NCBI GenBank assembly: GCA_015179025.1
Contig: WHUX01000048.1
Coordinates: 279,740-343,739 of the forward strand
DNA: 64,000 nt
Source of the DNA: Terfezia claveryi
Lineage: Eukaryota > Ascomycota > Pezizomycetes > Pezizales > Pezizaceae
Reading direction: 5' to 3'
The notes under the pieces are model-generated. The model was not told the origin of the DNA. It did no database searches and saw nothing but the letters and a program-made list of their open reading frames with translations. The translations under genes and the position numbers were made by a program. The first letter of the stretch is position 1; each line of letters starts with the position of its first letter. Of this stretch, positions 34,168-44,369 are shown in pieces.

Positions 34168-36950
34168 CCACTAAGGGGTCATCTGCTGCCCAATCAGACC
34201 TTGGCTCCTTAGACTCCATCCTCTTTTCTCCCACTAGGATGAATCCTTCCTCGTCTACTACCCTCTGTTTCTTGCTGGCCCCTGCTGCCCCTGGCCCTAC
34301 TTTTCTACTAAACTTAGTAGTTGCAGCTATGCTAATTGAGCTGCAGTTCTTCTGTATATGCCCCACTCCTCTGCAGTTGTAGCACCTTACGGCAGACACC
34401 ATTCCTCGAAGTTGTTGCCCCATCCCTTGTAGTTGTTGCCCCATCCCCCGTGGTTGTTGCCCCATCCCCTGTAGTTGTTGCCCCATCCCCCTAAGTTGTT
34501 GTGGGTATCTCCCTCCTGGCCCATTTATAACCCTCGTCCTCGAGGCCTCTGCTAACTTTAAGGCCCCTGTCGGCTTTGAGACCATCTGGACTTGTTCGAA
34601 GTATGAAACCCTTCTTCTCTTACCCTCCCACACTAAACCCTCGTTGATAACCCTTTTTGCTTCCTAATCATCTGCAACATCCAAAGTAAAGCCCATCACT
34701 CTTGCTGTGCCCCAGAGCTTTGGATATCTTTTAGCTGTCCTCAGCCCCTTATTCTCCTGCATAATTTTATTCCCCAGTTCCTTTCTACTCCTAGGTACCA
34801 TCATTGGTGCTGACGGTACCATTAACTTCACCGAGTTCAAGTTCTCTACCCAAATATTTAACATGTCCCCTGTCCTTCCGAATACGCTTATCAAAGCCGT
34901 TCCTACTTCCCCAGCTACCTTGGCCGGCTCTACTTCTTCTCTAACCCTTCTAACCTCCCAAGTAGACTCATCACAGAACTCATTCTGCCCTGCCTTCACC
35001 GTTACCTGCCAGGGGGCTTGCTTGTCCGTCAGACCCCTTACTCGGAGAAGGTTGTTCACCTTGCTAGCTGCGCTCTCTAGTTCAGTCCTTCCCTTAGTAT
35101 CCAAAGGCTGCACATATCCCATGACCAATCGGACTACTTTAAAAACCTCCGTCCCAATTACTTGTGTAGATCTGCCAACCAGCCTTTCTACCGGGGCGGC
35201 AGCCTCATTCTCAATCCTCTTCTTCATTTCCTCTGCTTCCTTCATCTTCTGCCCCAAAGCAATCATCTCGTCTGGGCTAAGATCTGCTCTGAACTTATTT
35301 GCCAAGTCTTGGATTGTAGCCTCACAAGCCTCCCTGGCCTTCTCCTGACTCTCCTTCACTCTGCTAGCTTGCCCTGCTAGCTTAATAGCCTCCTCCTTAT
35401 TCAACTCCTCTTGCTTCCTACTTGCCTCTTCTTCCCGTCTCTTCTTCTCTACCTTCTTTAGCTCCTCCTGCTTCCTCTTCTCCTCTTCTACCCTCCCTCT
35501 CCTCGTATTTATTGTCCTCTTAGCCTCTGCTACCTGTTCAGGTGTTCCGGCTTCTAAGGATACTGCTAAGAGGGTCAGTTGCTTCTTCACCTCTACCAGC
35601 TCTCTTTTCATCCCTGCCATCTGGCTTGATTTGACCTTAGATACCACTCTCTAAGTCCTCTCCACCTCTATAATCTACTCAATGTATTGGGAGTTTCCTT
35701 TAGCTACTGCCTCCTTAGAAATAGCCTTCCAACCTCCACTGCCAGTTTCATCCCCATCTAGGTACCACCCCCCTCAATGCAGCCTCCTCCTGCCTTGATC
35801 ATGTTTCTAGCTACCTTAGCATCTCTGGCAGACTTCCAACTGCGTTCCTTTGGCCCAAGGGCATTGATTTCCTCTAGTACCTCTCCATTCATCTTAATTC
35901 CATAGATAATCGTCATAGCCTCTCTAGTGTCCCAGACTGGCTTCCAGCTCCTGTTTTTAATCCCCGTGCCCTCCCTTTCTACCTCCATTACATCTTCCTT
36001 ATCCCCACCCATCTTCTCCTTCCCCCTGTCCTGCCCTTGACCTTCTATCACTTCTTCGGCCATTCTATCCACCTCCTCCTCTGTGAGGTCTATTACTGCA
36101 TGTCTGCTATCCTTCAAACCCTGGTTCTTCTTCATCCTAGTGGCCGTTGAAGGGATGTCTTCCATGGTGGTGTCCTCCTCACTCTCACCAAAGGACCTGA
36201 CTACTTCCTCGAAGGACCTAGCTTTTGCTGGCTCCAAGCCTCCCCCATACTCTCCCAGGCAAGGCTTCTTTCCGAGCCTAGTATTCCTCTTCCTTCTCCT
36301 TTCATCCTCTGACTTAGATTCCACCTCCTCCTGAAATTCCTCCATCTCTGCCTCCACCCCAGCCAAATCTTGTACCACCGTCCCAGCCAGATCTTTTGCC
36401 TCCGTCCCTTATAATCCCTCCTTACCAGCCTTGGGGTCGACAAGGTCCACCTGTGTGTCATTCCGTCTAGAACACTGCCATCTGGTCTCATCGGTCTAAC
36501 CGTGATTGATTCTAGCACATTATCTTCTGCCTCAGCCTGCTCATATGTGAAGTCGAATCCCTCCAGACGACCATTCACTGAGCTATCCTGAATTGTCAAG
36601 CCATTCCTGAGGATTTCAATGGCCCTTTCCGCTGAGGGACAATCTCTAACCCTCAAGACCTCCTCATTCCCCCTCCCTTGCCTCTCCTGTTGGGAAATAT
36701 GGAGGTCCCAGTCCTCTCCACCCTGCCATTCGCTCTTGCACTTTTTCGTATTGGCACAGGCTTGTGACAAGGCCCTCGATCCATTCTCCCCAAACCCTGG
36801 TACCAAGTGCCACTTGGTTACCTCTTCGAGAACATATTGTCTCATTCTCCTAATTCCTCTATCATCAATGAACTCCAGCAGCACCTTGCTGCTCCCCTTA
36901 CCCCAATCTACAATTGGGCCAAATAGAACACCTCTTGGAGGTGGCGCCAT
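34151..36950 (-). pseudogene. LINE ORF1 (gag-like RNA-binding protein)
   Basis: Starts at ATG 36948-36950 (MAPPPRGVLFG). After an N-terminal part (to about 36440) the reading frame shifts near 36400, and again at a G6 run near 35770. A long charged coiled coil follows (EEEKRKQEELKKVEKKRREE), then a folded region (ERLVGRSTQVIG ... LWGTARVMGF), a 7-residue repeat (QQLQGMG and variants), and a single CCHC knuckle, CYNCRGVGHIQKNC. Stops inside the last frame are TAG at about 35682, about 35655 and 34664, while the natural end is TAA at 34151. Such ORF1 products bind the LINE RNA and form the transposition particle. Confidence 0.85.
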
Positions 36951-36986
36951 TTCCTTGGTAACCTAAAGCGGTACTGGGAAATGGTA

Positions 36987-37029
36987 CCCTTGGCGGCCTA
37001 GAAACGACCAATCACTGAGAAGCGACCAC
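36987..37029 (+). repeat. Left terminal inverted repeat of the Fot1 element
   Basis: Begins CCCTTGGCGGCCTAGAAACG and ends AAGCGACCAC. It pairs with 39590-39632, with mismatches only at positions 10 and 27. Confidence 0.97.
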
Positions 37030-37171
37030 TGTCTAAGACATGCAGCTTGACTGGCCTCGTCAGCCTCTCCGCAGCCCCAATACCCCCTCCATAACAGTAT
37101 AATGGTCTTAACTAATATCAATCAAATCGCCAGGTCTCAGGCAACGCTAACAATACCCTCCGATCACAAGC

Positions 37172-39334
37172 ATGCCAAAATATACGAAGCAACAGCTGCA
37201 GGAAGCGATCAAGCATGCAAAACGAGAGCCAGATGCACCTATGCTACGGATTGCAGATTTATATGGGGTAGACCGGCAGACATTACACCGGAGGGTGCTA
37301 GGGACACAGCAGGAGCGGTCTATAGCCCATCGGGACCAGCAACTGTTCTCTACAGGTGATGAGAAAGCAATCGCTGGCTATGCTGGAATCATGGCAGATG
37401 CGGGATTTCCGCTTGGACCGGAGCTTTTGCGGCAAATTGCACAAGGAATTGTCAATGAGAGGCAAATACCCTAGAAATACTCCTCATATGCACTCTCCGC
37501 TGGCAGCCCTTCCACCAGCAACCCTTCCGCCTCTAGCAACCCTTCCGCCTCTTCAAATACCCCTATTCATATCGTTGGTATCCACTGGGTAGATAGATTT
37601 CTTGAGCGCAATCCAGGCTTTAAAAAGGTCTATATTCGCTACCAGGAAAGGGCAAGAGCAGCAGCAACTAATGATATAGAACTACAAGCTGATTTCCTAC
37701 GAAAGTTAGCAAATCTTATACGACGGAAGAATATAGCTCAGGATGATATCTGGAATTGTGATGAGAAGGGAATTACAATGGGAAGAAATAGTAGGCGCAC
37801 GATGGCTATTGTACGAGTTGGGGGTAGAAGTACAGCAATGACTGAGGGGTCTCGAGAGTTTTGCAGTGTATTGGAGACTGTAAATGCTAGTGGAGAGGTT
37901 ATCCCACCATTTATTGTCTGGCAGGGAAAAACTCATCGAGAATCCTATTATCGGGAGGGAGGGGTGGAACACGAAGCAACATTTGCTGTATTTCCAAGTG
38001 GGTATATGGATGATGAGCTTGGGTTTGAATACATACGTCAACACTTTGAGCCTTATACTCGCTGGGGTGTTGGAGGGGGGGCTTGTGAGTATGATGGTGA
38101 TCCACTACCACGATGTCTAATTGTGGATGGTCATTCTTCTCATGTGGCATGGAGAGTGGTTAAATATGCTCTTGATCATAATATCCATATGATTTGTCTT
38201 CCATCCAAATCTACTCACCTTCTTCAACCTCTCGATGTTGGCTGCTTCTCTCTATTGCAGCGTGTCTATGAGCGCAACCTCAGTACATGGCTCCGCTGCA
38301 ATCCTTTATTAGGAATATCAAAGCTTGAGTTTCTCAATATTCTCCAGCAAACTCGGAAGGAGGTTTTTACTAATGAGATTATCCGGAGTGCATAGAGAGC
38401 ATCCCGTTGCTGGCCTATTGATCGCTCTCTCCCACCTCCTCAGCCACCAGCTGCTACTTTTTCAGTTGCAAGTGCTATTATAGCTGCAGATGCAGGGGTT
38501 CCGGCTGCAGGGACAGGGGTGTTAGCTGCAGGCCTAGATACTCCTGCTCGGCTTCGTCAGCTTTCTCGAACACTTGTAGAGCAGGCACGGCAGAAGCTCA
38601 AGAATGATGATAATCTTAAGAGCATGGTATATGAGCTTATTGACTTCACAGCAGAGAAGGTCACTAAGTATAAAGATATTGCACCTCATGCAGAAACCCT
38701 CAATAAGCTTCGAGATGGAAAGATACGTAAAACAAGAAAGAGATCAAGACATGTTGGAGAAGCTCATGTACTAACCTACAAATATGTTAATGAAGGGATT
38801 AAGAAGCTTGCAGATACAGAGGCAGCAAAGGCTGAAAGGCGGCGGATTCTAGAAGAAAAGAAGAAGGTTGCAGAGGAAAAAAGGGTGGCTAAAGAAGCAC
38901 TTGACAAGCAGTGGAGGCATGATTTACAGCAATATCAAGAGGTTGAGTTACCAGCATGGCAGGCAGAATGCGCAAAGATTGACCAGGCTTGGGCAGCCTT
39001 AAAGGCTACTACAAATGGAAGGTCAAAGCGTATTGGTAAAAAACCTTCCTATCCTCTTCGACCAAAACGACCGCTCAAACCCAAAGGGGGGTCTATTGCT
39101 AGTAGTGATCTCACGATAATAGCAGAGGATATATTAGAGAAGGGGGCAAATAGTGAGATTGAAGGAGAAGGTGAAGAAGGTGAAGATGAAGAAAATTTGG
39201 TGAATTCAATGCGAACTCTTGATATTGCTTATTTTGCGGAGGTTAGTGCTCTTATTTATTGGCTTCCCGTTTTACTATTTGGCAACTGTTACTAGCTATA
39301 TTTATCTAACATTAATATATAGATGCATGGATAG
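37172..39334 (+). pseudogene. Fot1/pogo transposase, two in-frame TAG stops
   Basis: One frame from ATG 37172 (MPKYTKQQLQEAI). The N-terminal helix-turn-helix (psq/CENP-B type; RIADLYGVDRQTLHRRV) would bind the inverted repeats. The DDE catalytic core shows IWNCDEKG (first Asp), CLIVDGHSSHVAW (second Asp) and HLLQPLDVGCF (third Asp). A lysine-rich coiled coil follows (AERRRILEEKKKVAEEKR), then an acidic tail. The frame is interrupted only by TAG at 37472 (between the DNA-binding and catalytic parts) and TAG at 38393 (just before the C-terminal part), both single-base changes away from Trp or Gln. A GTTAGT donor at 39242 and a CTAAC...TAG acceptor at 39322 suggest a short intron just before the stop codon at 39332. 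Confidence 0.93.
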
Positions 39335-39589
39335 GACTTCTAAGTAGTTGTGAGCTTATTGGCAGAATATTTCAAATACAAGCAAGGGTAGAGGGGGGTA
39401 GGGGGGGTTATGGAGGAATTTTTACTGGTGAGAGGCCTCTTGAGTACTGAGCTGGTTTTAATGGAATGTGAATGTAACCATGTTGTAGAGCGTAGTCACT
39501 TCCATAGATATGTATTTAGCTAGTTTATAGTCCTCTCTCGGTGTTGTTTGGTATATTACGTTTTGTCTGTCGCAGGGGGGCCTACAGGG

Positions 39590-39632
39590 GTGGTCGCTTC
39601 TCAGTTATTGGTCGTTTCTAGGGCGCCAAGGG
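39590..39632 (-). repeat. Right terminal inverted repeat of the Fot1 element
   Basis: Inverse copy of 36987-37029, ending GGGCGCCAAGGG before TA. Confidence 0.97.
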
Positions 39633-39969
39633 TAATAACCAGGGGTGTAGAGGTTGCCGTGGCAACGAAAGTCACGCCCTGTTGAAACTGTCTTTTATTT
39701 TTAGCCGGCGAGTAACCAGACCAAGAGACTTGGGGTGGTTGTCACGCAATGTCGCCGAGGAATTACCCCGCTACCGGTGAGAGAGTCCGAAGATTCTTCA
39801 CCCCCGGGGGAATCCGCCGTTTCGCTCTGAAAGATCCTGAAAATTAGCCGAACGTACTCCGCAGAGTCCGCCGAACTAGATTTAGTGATAACCGATGTCG
39901 GGGGCCTCCTGGTTGTCGAGTTTCTAAGCACTCAGATCCTAGAAGTTGATGTCGGTGCTCAGTGTCATG

Positions 39970-40288
39970 TGACTGGGCAAGTATCTTACTCTATTATACA
40001 CAGCACGTGGAGGAGGCCGAATCATCACTTAGGGAACTTTGCGGATTGCAGGAAAACGTCCTCTGCCAGATCAACAAACACGAGAAAGCCCTTGAGCTCA
40101 GGAGAATGGCTTCGAAGACGCAGCGCGCTAATTGTAAATCAGACCTCAGCAGTCTCCGCGCAGAACTGAAGGAACTCCAAGCCGCCATAGAGAACCGCGA
40201 GCAAGCGATTAAGATTACGAAAGCGAAGGTCAAGGCAGTGGAGGAAGCACGACTAGATGCCTTGAGCGCGCTTAGGGAGAGAGAACAG
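39970..40288 (+). pseudogene. Host coiled-coil ORF broken by two LINE insertions
   Basis: From the right TSD of the big LINE onward the frame is open and encodes an even coiled coil (VEEAESSLRELCGLQENV ... LSSLRAELKELQAAIENREQ) up to 40288, where a second LINE enters. After that LINE (from 40961) the same frame would run about 16 more codons to TAG near 41021. Upstream, the pre-insertion sequence joins 30123 or earlier, where ATTTAG|GGGG could be a splice acceptor. So this was probably the last exon of a small host gene. No domain beyond the coiled coil was recognised. Confidence 0.55.
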
Positions 40289-40960
40289 CCTACACCTGGC
40301 TGCGGACGAACAGAGGCCCTCAGAAAAGCTGGCTCCATCATATCGGCAAAGCGGAGTCAGCTAGCAGAGTGCGCATGCGGTCACCCCTCGGAGACAGGAG
40401 AACATATCGTCTTCACCTGCCCACGCTTCGACCGCCCCAGGAGAGCTCTTTTAGGAGAAAAGCGCTGTTGGGTCAACCTCGACAAGCCGGAATGGAGAAA
40501 GGAGGGAGAGGAGTCTTATGAGGCCACAGCGGCCTTTTTCAGGTTGCTATATCACGAGCTCACCTAGTTCTTGGTTTGTACCGAGAGGAGGCGGCAGAGT
40601 TATTATTTTTATTTTACGAGTCCCTTTTGTTCCAGTCCACTTTTCATCTTCACGAGTTACGAGTTCCCAGCCAGTCACTATTTTCTGCGGGAGTCATTCA
40701 GTTCATTTCTTCTTTGCGAGTTTCACAGTTCATTAGTACAGAAGGGGAGGCTCAGCCGCTCAGCCAGGCCCGCGGGTCATCGGCTCGTCCGTTAATGACA
40801 GCATGGGGTCTCATATTCCTTCATATTTGTATTTATTTTGCGTGGTTCTGGCAGATTAACTTGCCTTAACCTTGAATCCACCCGGGCTTCTGGGTGGCTC
40901 CTCATGGACCCCTAATGGGGCCGCATAGGAGTAACAAGTTTGCAGAAAAAAAAAAAAAAA
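40289..40960 (+). mobile_element. LINE 3' end (672 bp) with TSD, reference copy of the shared tail
   Basis: Starts inside ORF2 (AYTWLRTNRGPQKSWLHHIG in its own frame), contains the knuckle CACGHPSETGEHIVFTCP and the end YEATAAFFRLLYHELT, then a 3'UTR of about 380 bp, both stem-loops (CCCGGGCTTCTGGG; CCCCTAATGGGG), GGAGTAACAAG and poly(A). Direct repeats GGGAGAGAGAACAG (40275-40288) and GGGAGAGAGAAACAG (40961-40975) flank it. A small frame slip near 40355 puts the LINE knuckle in frame with the host coiled coil, so one uninterrupted ORF (39962-40567) fuses the two. Confidence 0.95.
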
Positions 40961-41021
40961 GGGAGAGAGAAACAGGGGATGGTGTGTAGCTACATTAATA
41001 GCACAACAGCCAGGGGCCGCT

Positions 41022-41654
41022 GGTAGGTGACGTTGGGGTTTTGGTTTGTAGAGAGTATGGATGGGGGGGTAGAGACCCCAGTTTGAATTTCTGTGTTGGG
41101 CCTTGTTTGGTCTGAATTTTAAACATATCTACAAAGTAACTGTTCTATCCTGCTCGGGAATCGGCTGATTCGCGAATGGGACTTGCGTGGCTGGCCCCTT
41201 CAGGAATTGGCCCAATACGAGTATGGTTGTCAGTTAAGGTAGACTCACCGGTGTATATGTCCTATTGGGTCCCACTACCTAGATGTAAGCCTTATGCCAG
41301 CAATGAGGTTGTTTAGGGTAGTTAGGGAATATTCTTACATTTTCTTCATCGCACTGTGCTGAGGTATTTGGGACTGGCAAGGAGACGCTAATGTTGGCGT
41401 CCCGATCCCTGTGAAGCAACCAGGAAGAGCTGTCAACTGTTCCTTCGCAGTAGTCTGCTTTTTACAATCGGCTCCACGGAGGTACGACCCCGGGGGGAGG
41501 GGTGTTATGTCGGGGTGGGGAAAGTGAAAGGAAGTTATGGCGAAACCTCAAACCGAAGGAAACCATCACCACCACAATTGAGAAAAAATACGTAATGGTT
41601 CGAGACAAAGGACGCCTGATTGGCCGCAGAGCAATTAAACCAAACCAAATAAGC
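41022..41654. other. No gene recognised
   Basis: Nothing I can support between the broken coiled-coil locus and the A run. Confidence 0.35.
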
Positions 41655-41734
41655 AAAAAAAAAAAAAAAAAATCCGGCTGGTATTCGAACCCAGACCACC
41701 GCCTTCGCGCTCTAGCGACAGATGTACTGGCCAT
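41655..41734 (-). other. tRNA-like Pol III promoter relic
   Basis: On the minus strand, TGGCCAGTACATC is followed by CTAGAGCGCGAAGG and then TCTGGGTTCGAATACCAG. The last is a B box / T-arm with one base pair lost. A run of 18 T follows directly (A run at 41655-41672). The acceptor stem cannot be completed, so this is a tRNA-derived pseudogene or the head of a short element rather than a working tRNA. Confidence 0.4.
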
Positions 41735-41862
41735 GGTTTATATATATAGTACGAAATACTTAATGTCGAGACAATACTCGATGGTACCCGGTTGCAAATT
41801 AATTGGGATGTGGGTCAGCATGGCATTTCGGCATTTCGGACGACATCGACCTGTGCAAGAGC

Positions 41863-41876
41863 TAGTCTGGTTACTA
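41863..41876 (+). mobile_element. TAGTCTGG micro-insertion (14 bp)
   Basis: TAGTCTGGTTACTA between exact repeats GCAAGAGC (41855-41862 and 41877-41884). Confidence 0.87.
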
Positions 41877-41980
41877 GCAAGAGCACAGACTGCACGGAAT
41901 GGAAGATATATAGTTAACTAAGCAAGAAGGGCATTTCTGGGTCTGAAAACGAGTACCAGATTAAAAGCGAGTAGTACTTT

Positions 41981-42298
41981 GTTACTTCAGCACCTAGGTC
42001 TGTACTTGCCCAATTGAATTCACGTTATCTACCCGCACACTTATAGTGACAGTGGGAATCTATACAGCCCGCCCTTTATGTTTTCGGTTGCATCCACCTA
42101 TTCATCCCCCACCTTATCCGTGGCCGACTGGTTCGGTTGCGGCCTGGGTGGGGACCCCAACACAACCTGTTGGGGGGGCTCCCAGTTCGACTCCCAGAGT
42201 CGGCTGGGAAATATTTCCGGGAACCTATTCATTCCCGGGCAGACTAACCGCGTACTCCTCTACGACTGGAGTGCGCGGTGAACTGTTTTGTCTCATGT
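41981..42298 (+). repeat. Structured repeat, copy A
   Basis: About 320 bp, from GTTACTTCAG to TTTTGTCTCATG, also present at 47224 and 50211. Within it GCCGACT (42123-42129) and AGTCGGC (42198-42204) can pair and enclose CCCCAACA...TGTTGGGG, followed by TCCCAG/CTGGGA and CCGGGAA/TTCCCGG stems. A TTCGACTCC string resembles a tRNA B box, but no T stem forms. It carries no ORF, no poly(A) and no visible TSD. It is probably a non-autonomous element or a structured-RNA-derived repeat. Confidence 0.75.
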
Positions 42299-42405
42299 CG
42301 GGCAATTCATTTGATAACTGAATTTGGTACATAACGCACTTGAATTTATGACAATATATCTAACTAGACTAGACCTCTATTAAATATACCGATACAACTA
42401 GGCTA

Positions 42406-43969
42406 TTATTGATCCCGGCGCAGGCAGTATCGGCCAGAAGCTGGCCTGGGAGCAGTGGGAGGTGTAATAGCTTCATCTAGCTCTGGGTCGATTGGGATAT
42501 CCTCCAGTTCAATGAGTTCATCCTCCGGGTCATCCTCCAGGTCATCCTCCAGTTCATCCTCTAGGTCATCCTCCGGGTCATCCTCCAGTTCATCGTCTAG
42601 GTCATCCTCCGGGTCATCCTCCAGGTCATCCTCCGGGTCATCCTCCGGGAAACTTAGTATTCTCTTCCTCATTTCAGCCATTATCCAGATCTTTACTAGA
42701 ATTATCTTTCTCTTACTCTAGTTCTATAGTTTGCCATTCATCAAATAGAAGATGTACTTGATATAGATAGAGTCAGCCAAAGACAATTCTATAAAGTGGC
42801 TTAAGTGTTGCAGAGCTTGGTTTAATTAATACCTAATACAATATATGGAAGTACTGTATTCCATACTACTATATTGGCTCACTCAGTCTTTTATTTAGCT
42901 AGTCGAGATTGCACAACTCCATTTGCCTGCTCAACAAGCCCTTGAACTTTGGTGTTCGAGGTTTTCCATACTTAATTTTGATACTCCAAGCTCGTAATAA
43001 ATACTCAACTGCTCCCTTAAATTCTCTACTATTATCAGACTGTAGAATTTCTGGTGGACTATAAAGCTGAATCCATAATGTCATAGCACATGCAATAGAC
43101 TCCACCTAATAATATTAGTATTATACTACTTATATTAATAGATTAACTTACTGTTTTATCTTCTAATAGTGTAAGATAATACTATTTACTATAGTGGTCT
43201 TTTATATAATATATCCATTTATATTGTCTATCTGGCTCATATTATATATCAATAAGATCAACTTGAACTCATTTACATAATCTATTAACAACAATTGGAT
43301 GTCATATATCAATAAGATCAACTTGAACTCATTTACATAATCTATTAACAACAATTGGATGTCATATATCAATAAAATCAACTTGAACTCATTTACATAA
43401 ATCTATTAACAAAAATTGGCTGAAGTGGTGGTATTGTTCGATTTGGACGGTTTAGTTTATAGACCTATATTTTTTAGTATTTCATATAATCAACTATACA
43501 TAGATTTTTTATACCTTGTAGTGCTTAAGTAGCCAACATACTTCAGGCCGAATTATTCTATAATATTGTTCCATAATAATATTAAAGGTCTTTTCTTGAC
43601 CTCCATGAGGAATTGCACAATGTGTAGTAGAGATCACACCAAAAAGTTGCCAGTTATGAAGAACTCGAAGCTCCTTTCCAGCATCATCTCTACAACAAAG
43701 TTTTTCATCCTCATCCAAATAAAGCCTTTGTAGAACTTGAAAGCGAGCTTTCTGTTCATTTTTGCTTAGTTTTGGACTATCATAATCATAATCTTGAGCT
43801 TGTAAAAGCCATTGCTTAAATTGATCATAGCGAGTATCATCAGATCATGAGTGATGTGGAGTATCGCGCAAGTACTGATGAAAGGCTTCTTGCTTTCCAT
43901 CGGTAAAAGGTTCCATAGGTTGGAGGTCAGGTACTCTAGCGGGTGCTCAGGAGACTTGACTTGCGGACA
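42406..43969 (-). pseudogene. Integrase-type (KRBA2/Ginger-like) transposon ORF, decayed
   Basis: AT-rich minus-strand relic. N-terminal part from ATG near 43969 (MSASQVS) through QYLRDTPHHS and SPKLSKNEQKARFQVLQ to an H2C2-type zinc-binding region (HCAIPHGGQEKTFNIIMEQYY). An rve integrase core fragment lies at 42899-43105 (PPEILQSDNSREFKGAVEYL; KIKYGKPRTPKFKG), where SDNSREF matches the second catalytic Asp motif. After a gap comes an acidic repeat (EDDPEDDLEDD) and a basic tail (GRYCLRRDQ). In-frame TGA codons and a missing middle show it is dead. The assignment to KRBA2-like integrases is by motif only. Confidence 0.65.
43243..43424. repeat. 60-bp tandem repeat, three units
   Basis: Units starting near CATATATCAATAAGATCAAC are repeated at 60-bp spacing inside the decayed integrase ORF. 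The last unit is slightly diverged. Confidence 0.95.
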
Positions 43970-44369
43970 TATTGAAAATAAATAGTAGAGTAGAAGGTAA
44001 ATAAGGTGGTGTTTGTGATATATTGATATTGTGGTGTATTGGTATTGCGGAATGAATAAATCTCACAATACTGGATCTCAGCTCGGCTTTTAAACTGTGA
44101 ATACGGTCACCAAACAGCGCATCCCAGCTTAATATCCCTATTTTCTCACATCAGATCTACCGACCATCTCACATAAGCACTATCGGGCATCTCACATCAG
44201 ATTTACCAGGCATAATTGATTACTTAGTTCACCAATCCCAGGTCAGATTAATTTACCGAATTCAGTAGTTGAATTAATTGCCCGCGGGAGGCATAGTATG
44301 CCGCCGGCGAGCGGCCCAGAACACATACTCAGGGAGGCCAACAATATCCATTGCCTGTACAGATGACGG
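43970..44369. other. Spacer between two head-to-head integrase relics
   Basis: About 400 bp of non-coding sequence containing short repeats (CATCTCACAT and CAGATTTACC variants). It separates the minus-strand integrase start from the plus-strand C-terminal relic. Confidence 0.4.

Larger units (their letters stand above)
36987..39632 (+). mobile_element. Complete Fot1/pogo-type DNA transposon (2646 bp) nested in the LINE
   Basis: Bounded by TA dinucleotides (36985-36986 and 39633-39634), the target duplicated by this superfamily. The terminal inverted repeats are 43 bp and identical at 41 positions. It encodes one transposase. It sits in the 5' leader of the LINE about 35 bp upstream of ORF1, so it inserted after the LINE did. 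Confidence 0.96.
30137..39969 (-). mobile_element. Full-length Tad1-like LINE with a nested Fot1 element
   Basis: The ends are fixed by an exact 13-bp direct repeat, TGACTGGGCAAGT, at 30124-30136 (next to the poly(A) run) and 39970-39982. Net length without the nested 2646-bp DNA transposon and its duplicated TA is about 7.2 kb, usual for a complete Tad1-clade element. Order on the minus strand: 5' leader (39969-39635, then 36986-36951 after the nested element), ORF1 (gag-like), ORF2 (endonuclease, reverse transcriptase, RNase H, Cys/His knuckle), a C-rich 3'UTR (30464-30160) and poly(A). Its tail (CCTTAGGCTCCATAGACG) differs from the two-stem-loop tail of most LINE fragments in this window. 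Several in-frame stops and frameshifts show it is no longer active. Confidence 0.93.

Noticed and set aside
31236..38395. TAG reassigned to an amino acid in this nuclear genome
   Set aside because: The DUF2470 gene ends naturally in TAG, a TGA also interrupts the LINE, and CpA mutation explains the excess. Kept only as a statistical oddity.
41673..41734. Functional tRNA gene on the minus strand
   Set aside because: It has a B box and a T run, but the acceptor stem and one T-stem pair cannot form. Reported only as a relic.
42123..42204. Structured repeat as a tRNA or tRNA-derived SINE head
   Set aside because: A perfect 7-bp outer stem exists, but no T stem and no D arm. There is no poly(A) or TSD.
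43243..43424. CRISPR-like array
   Set aside because: Three 60-bp units in direct tandem without spacers, in a eukaryotic transposon relic.
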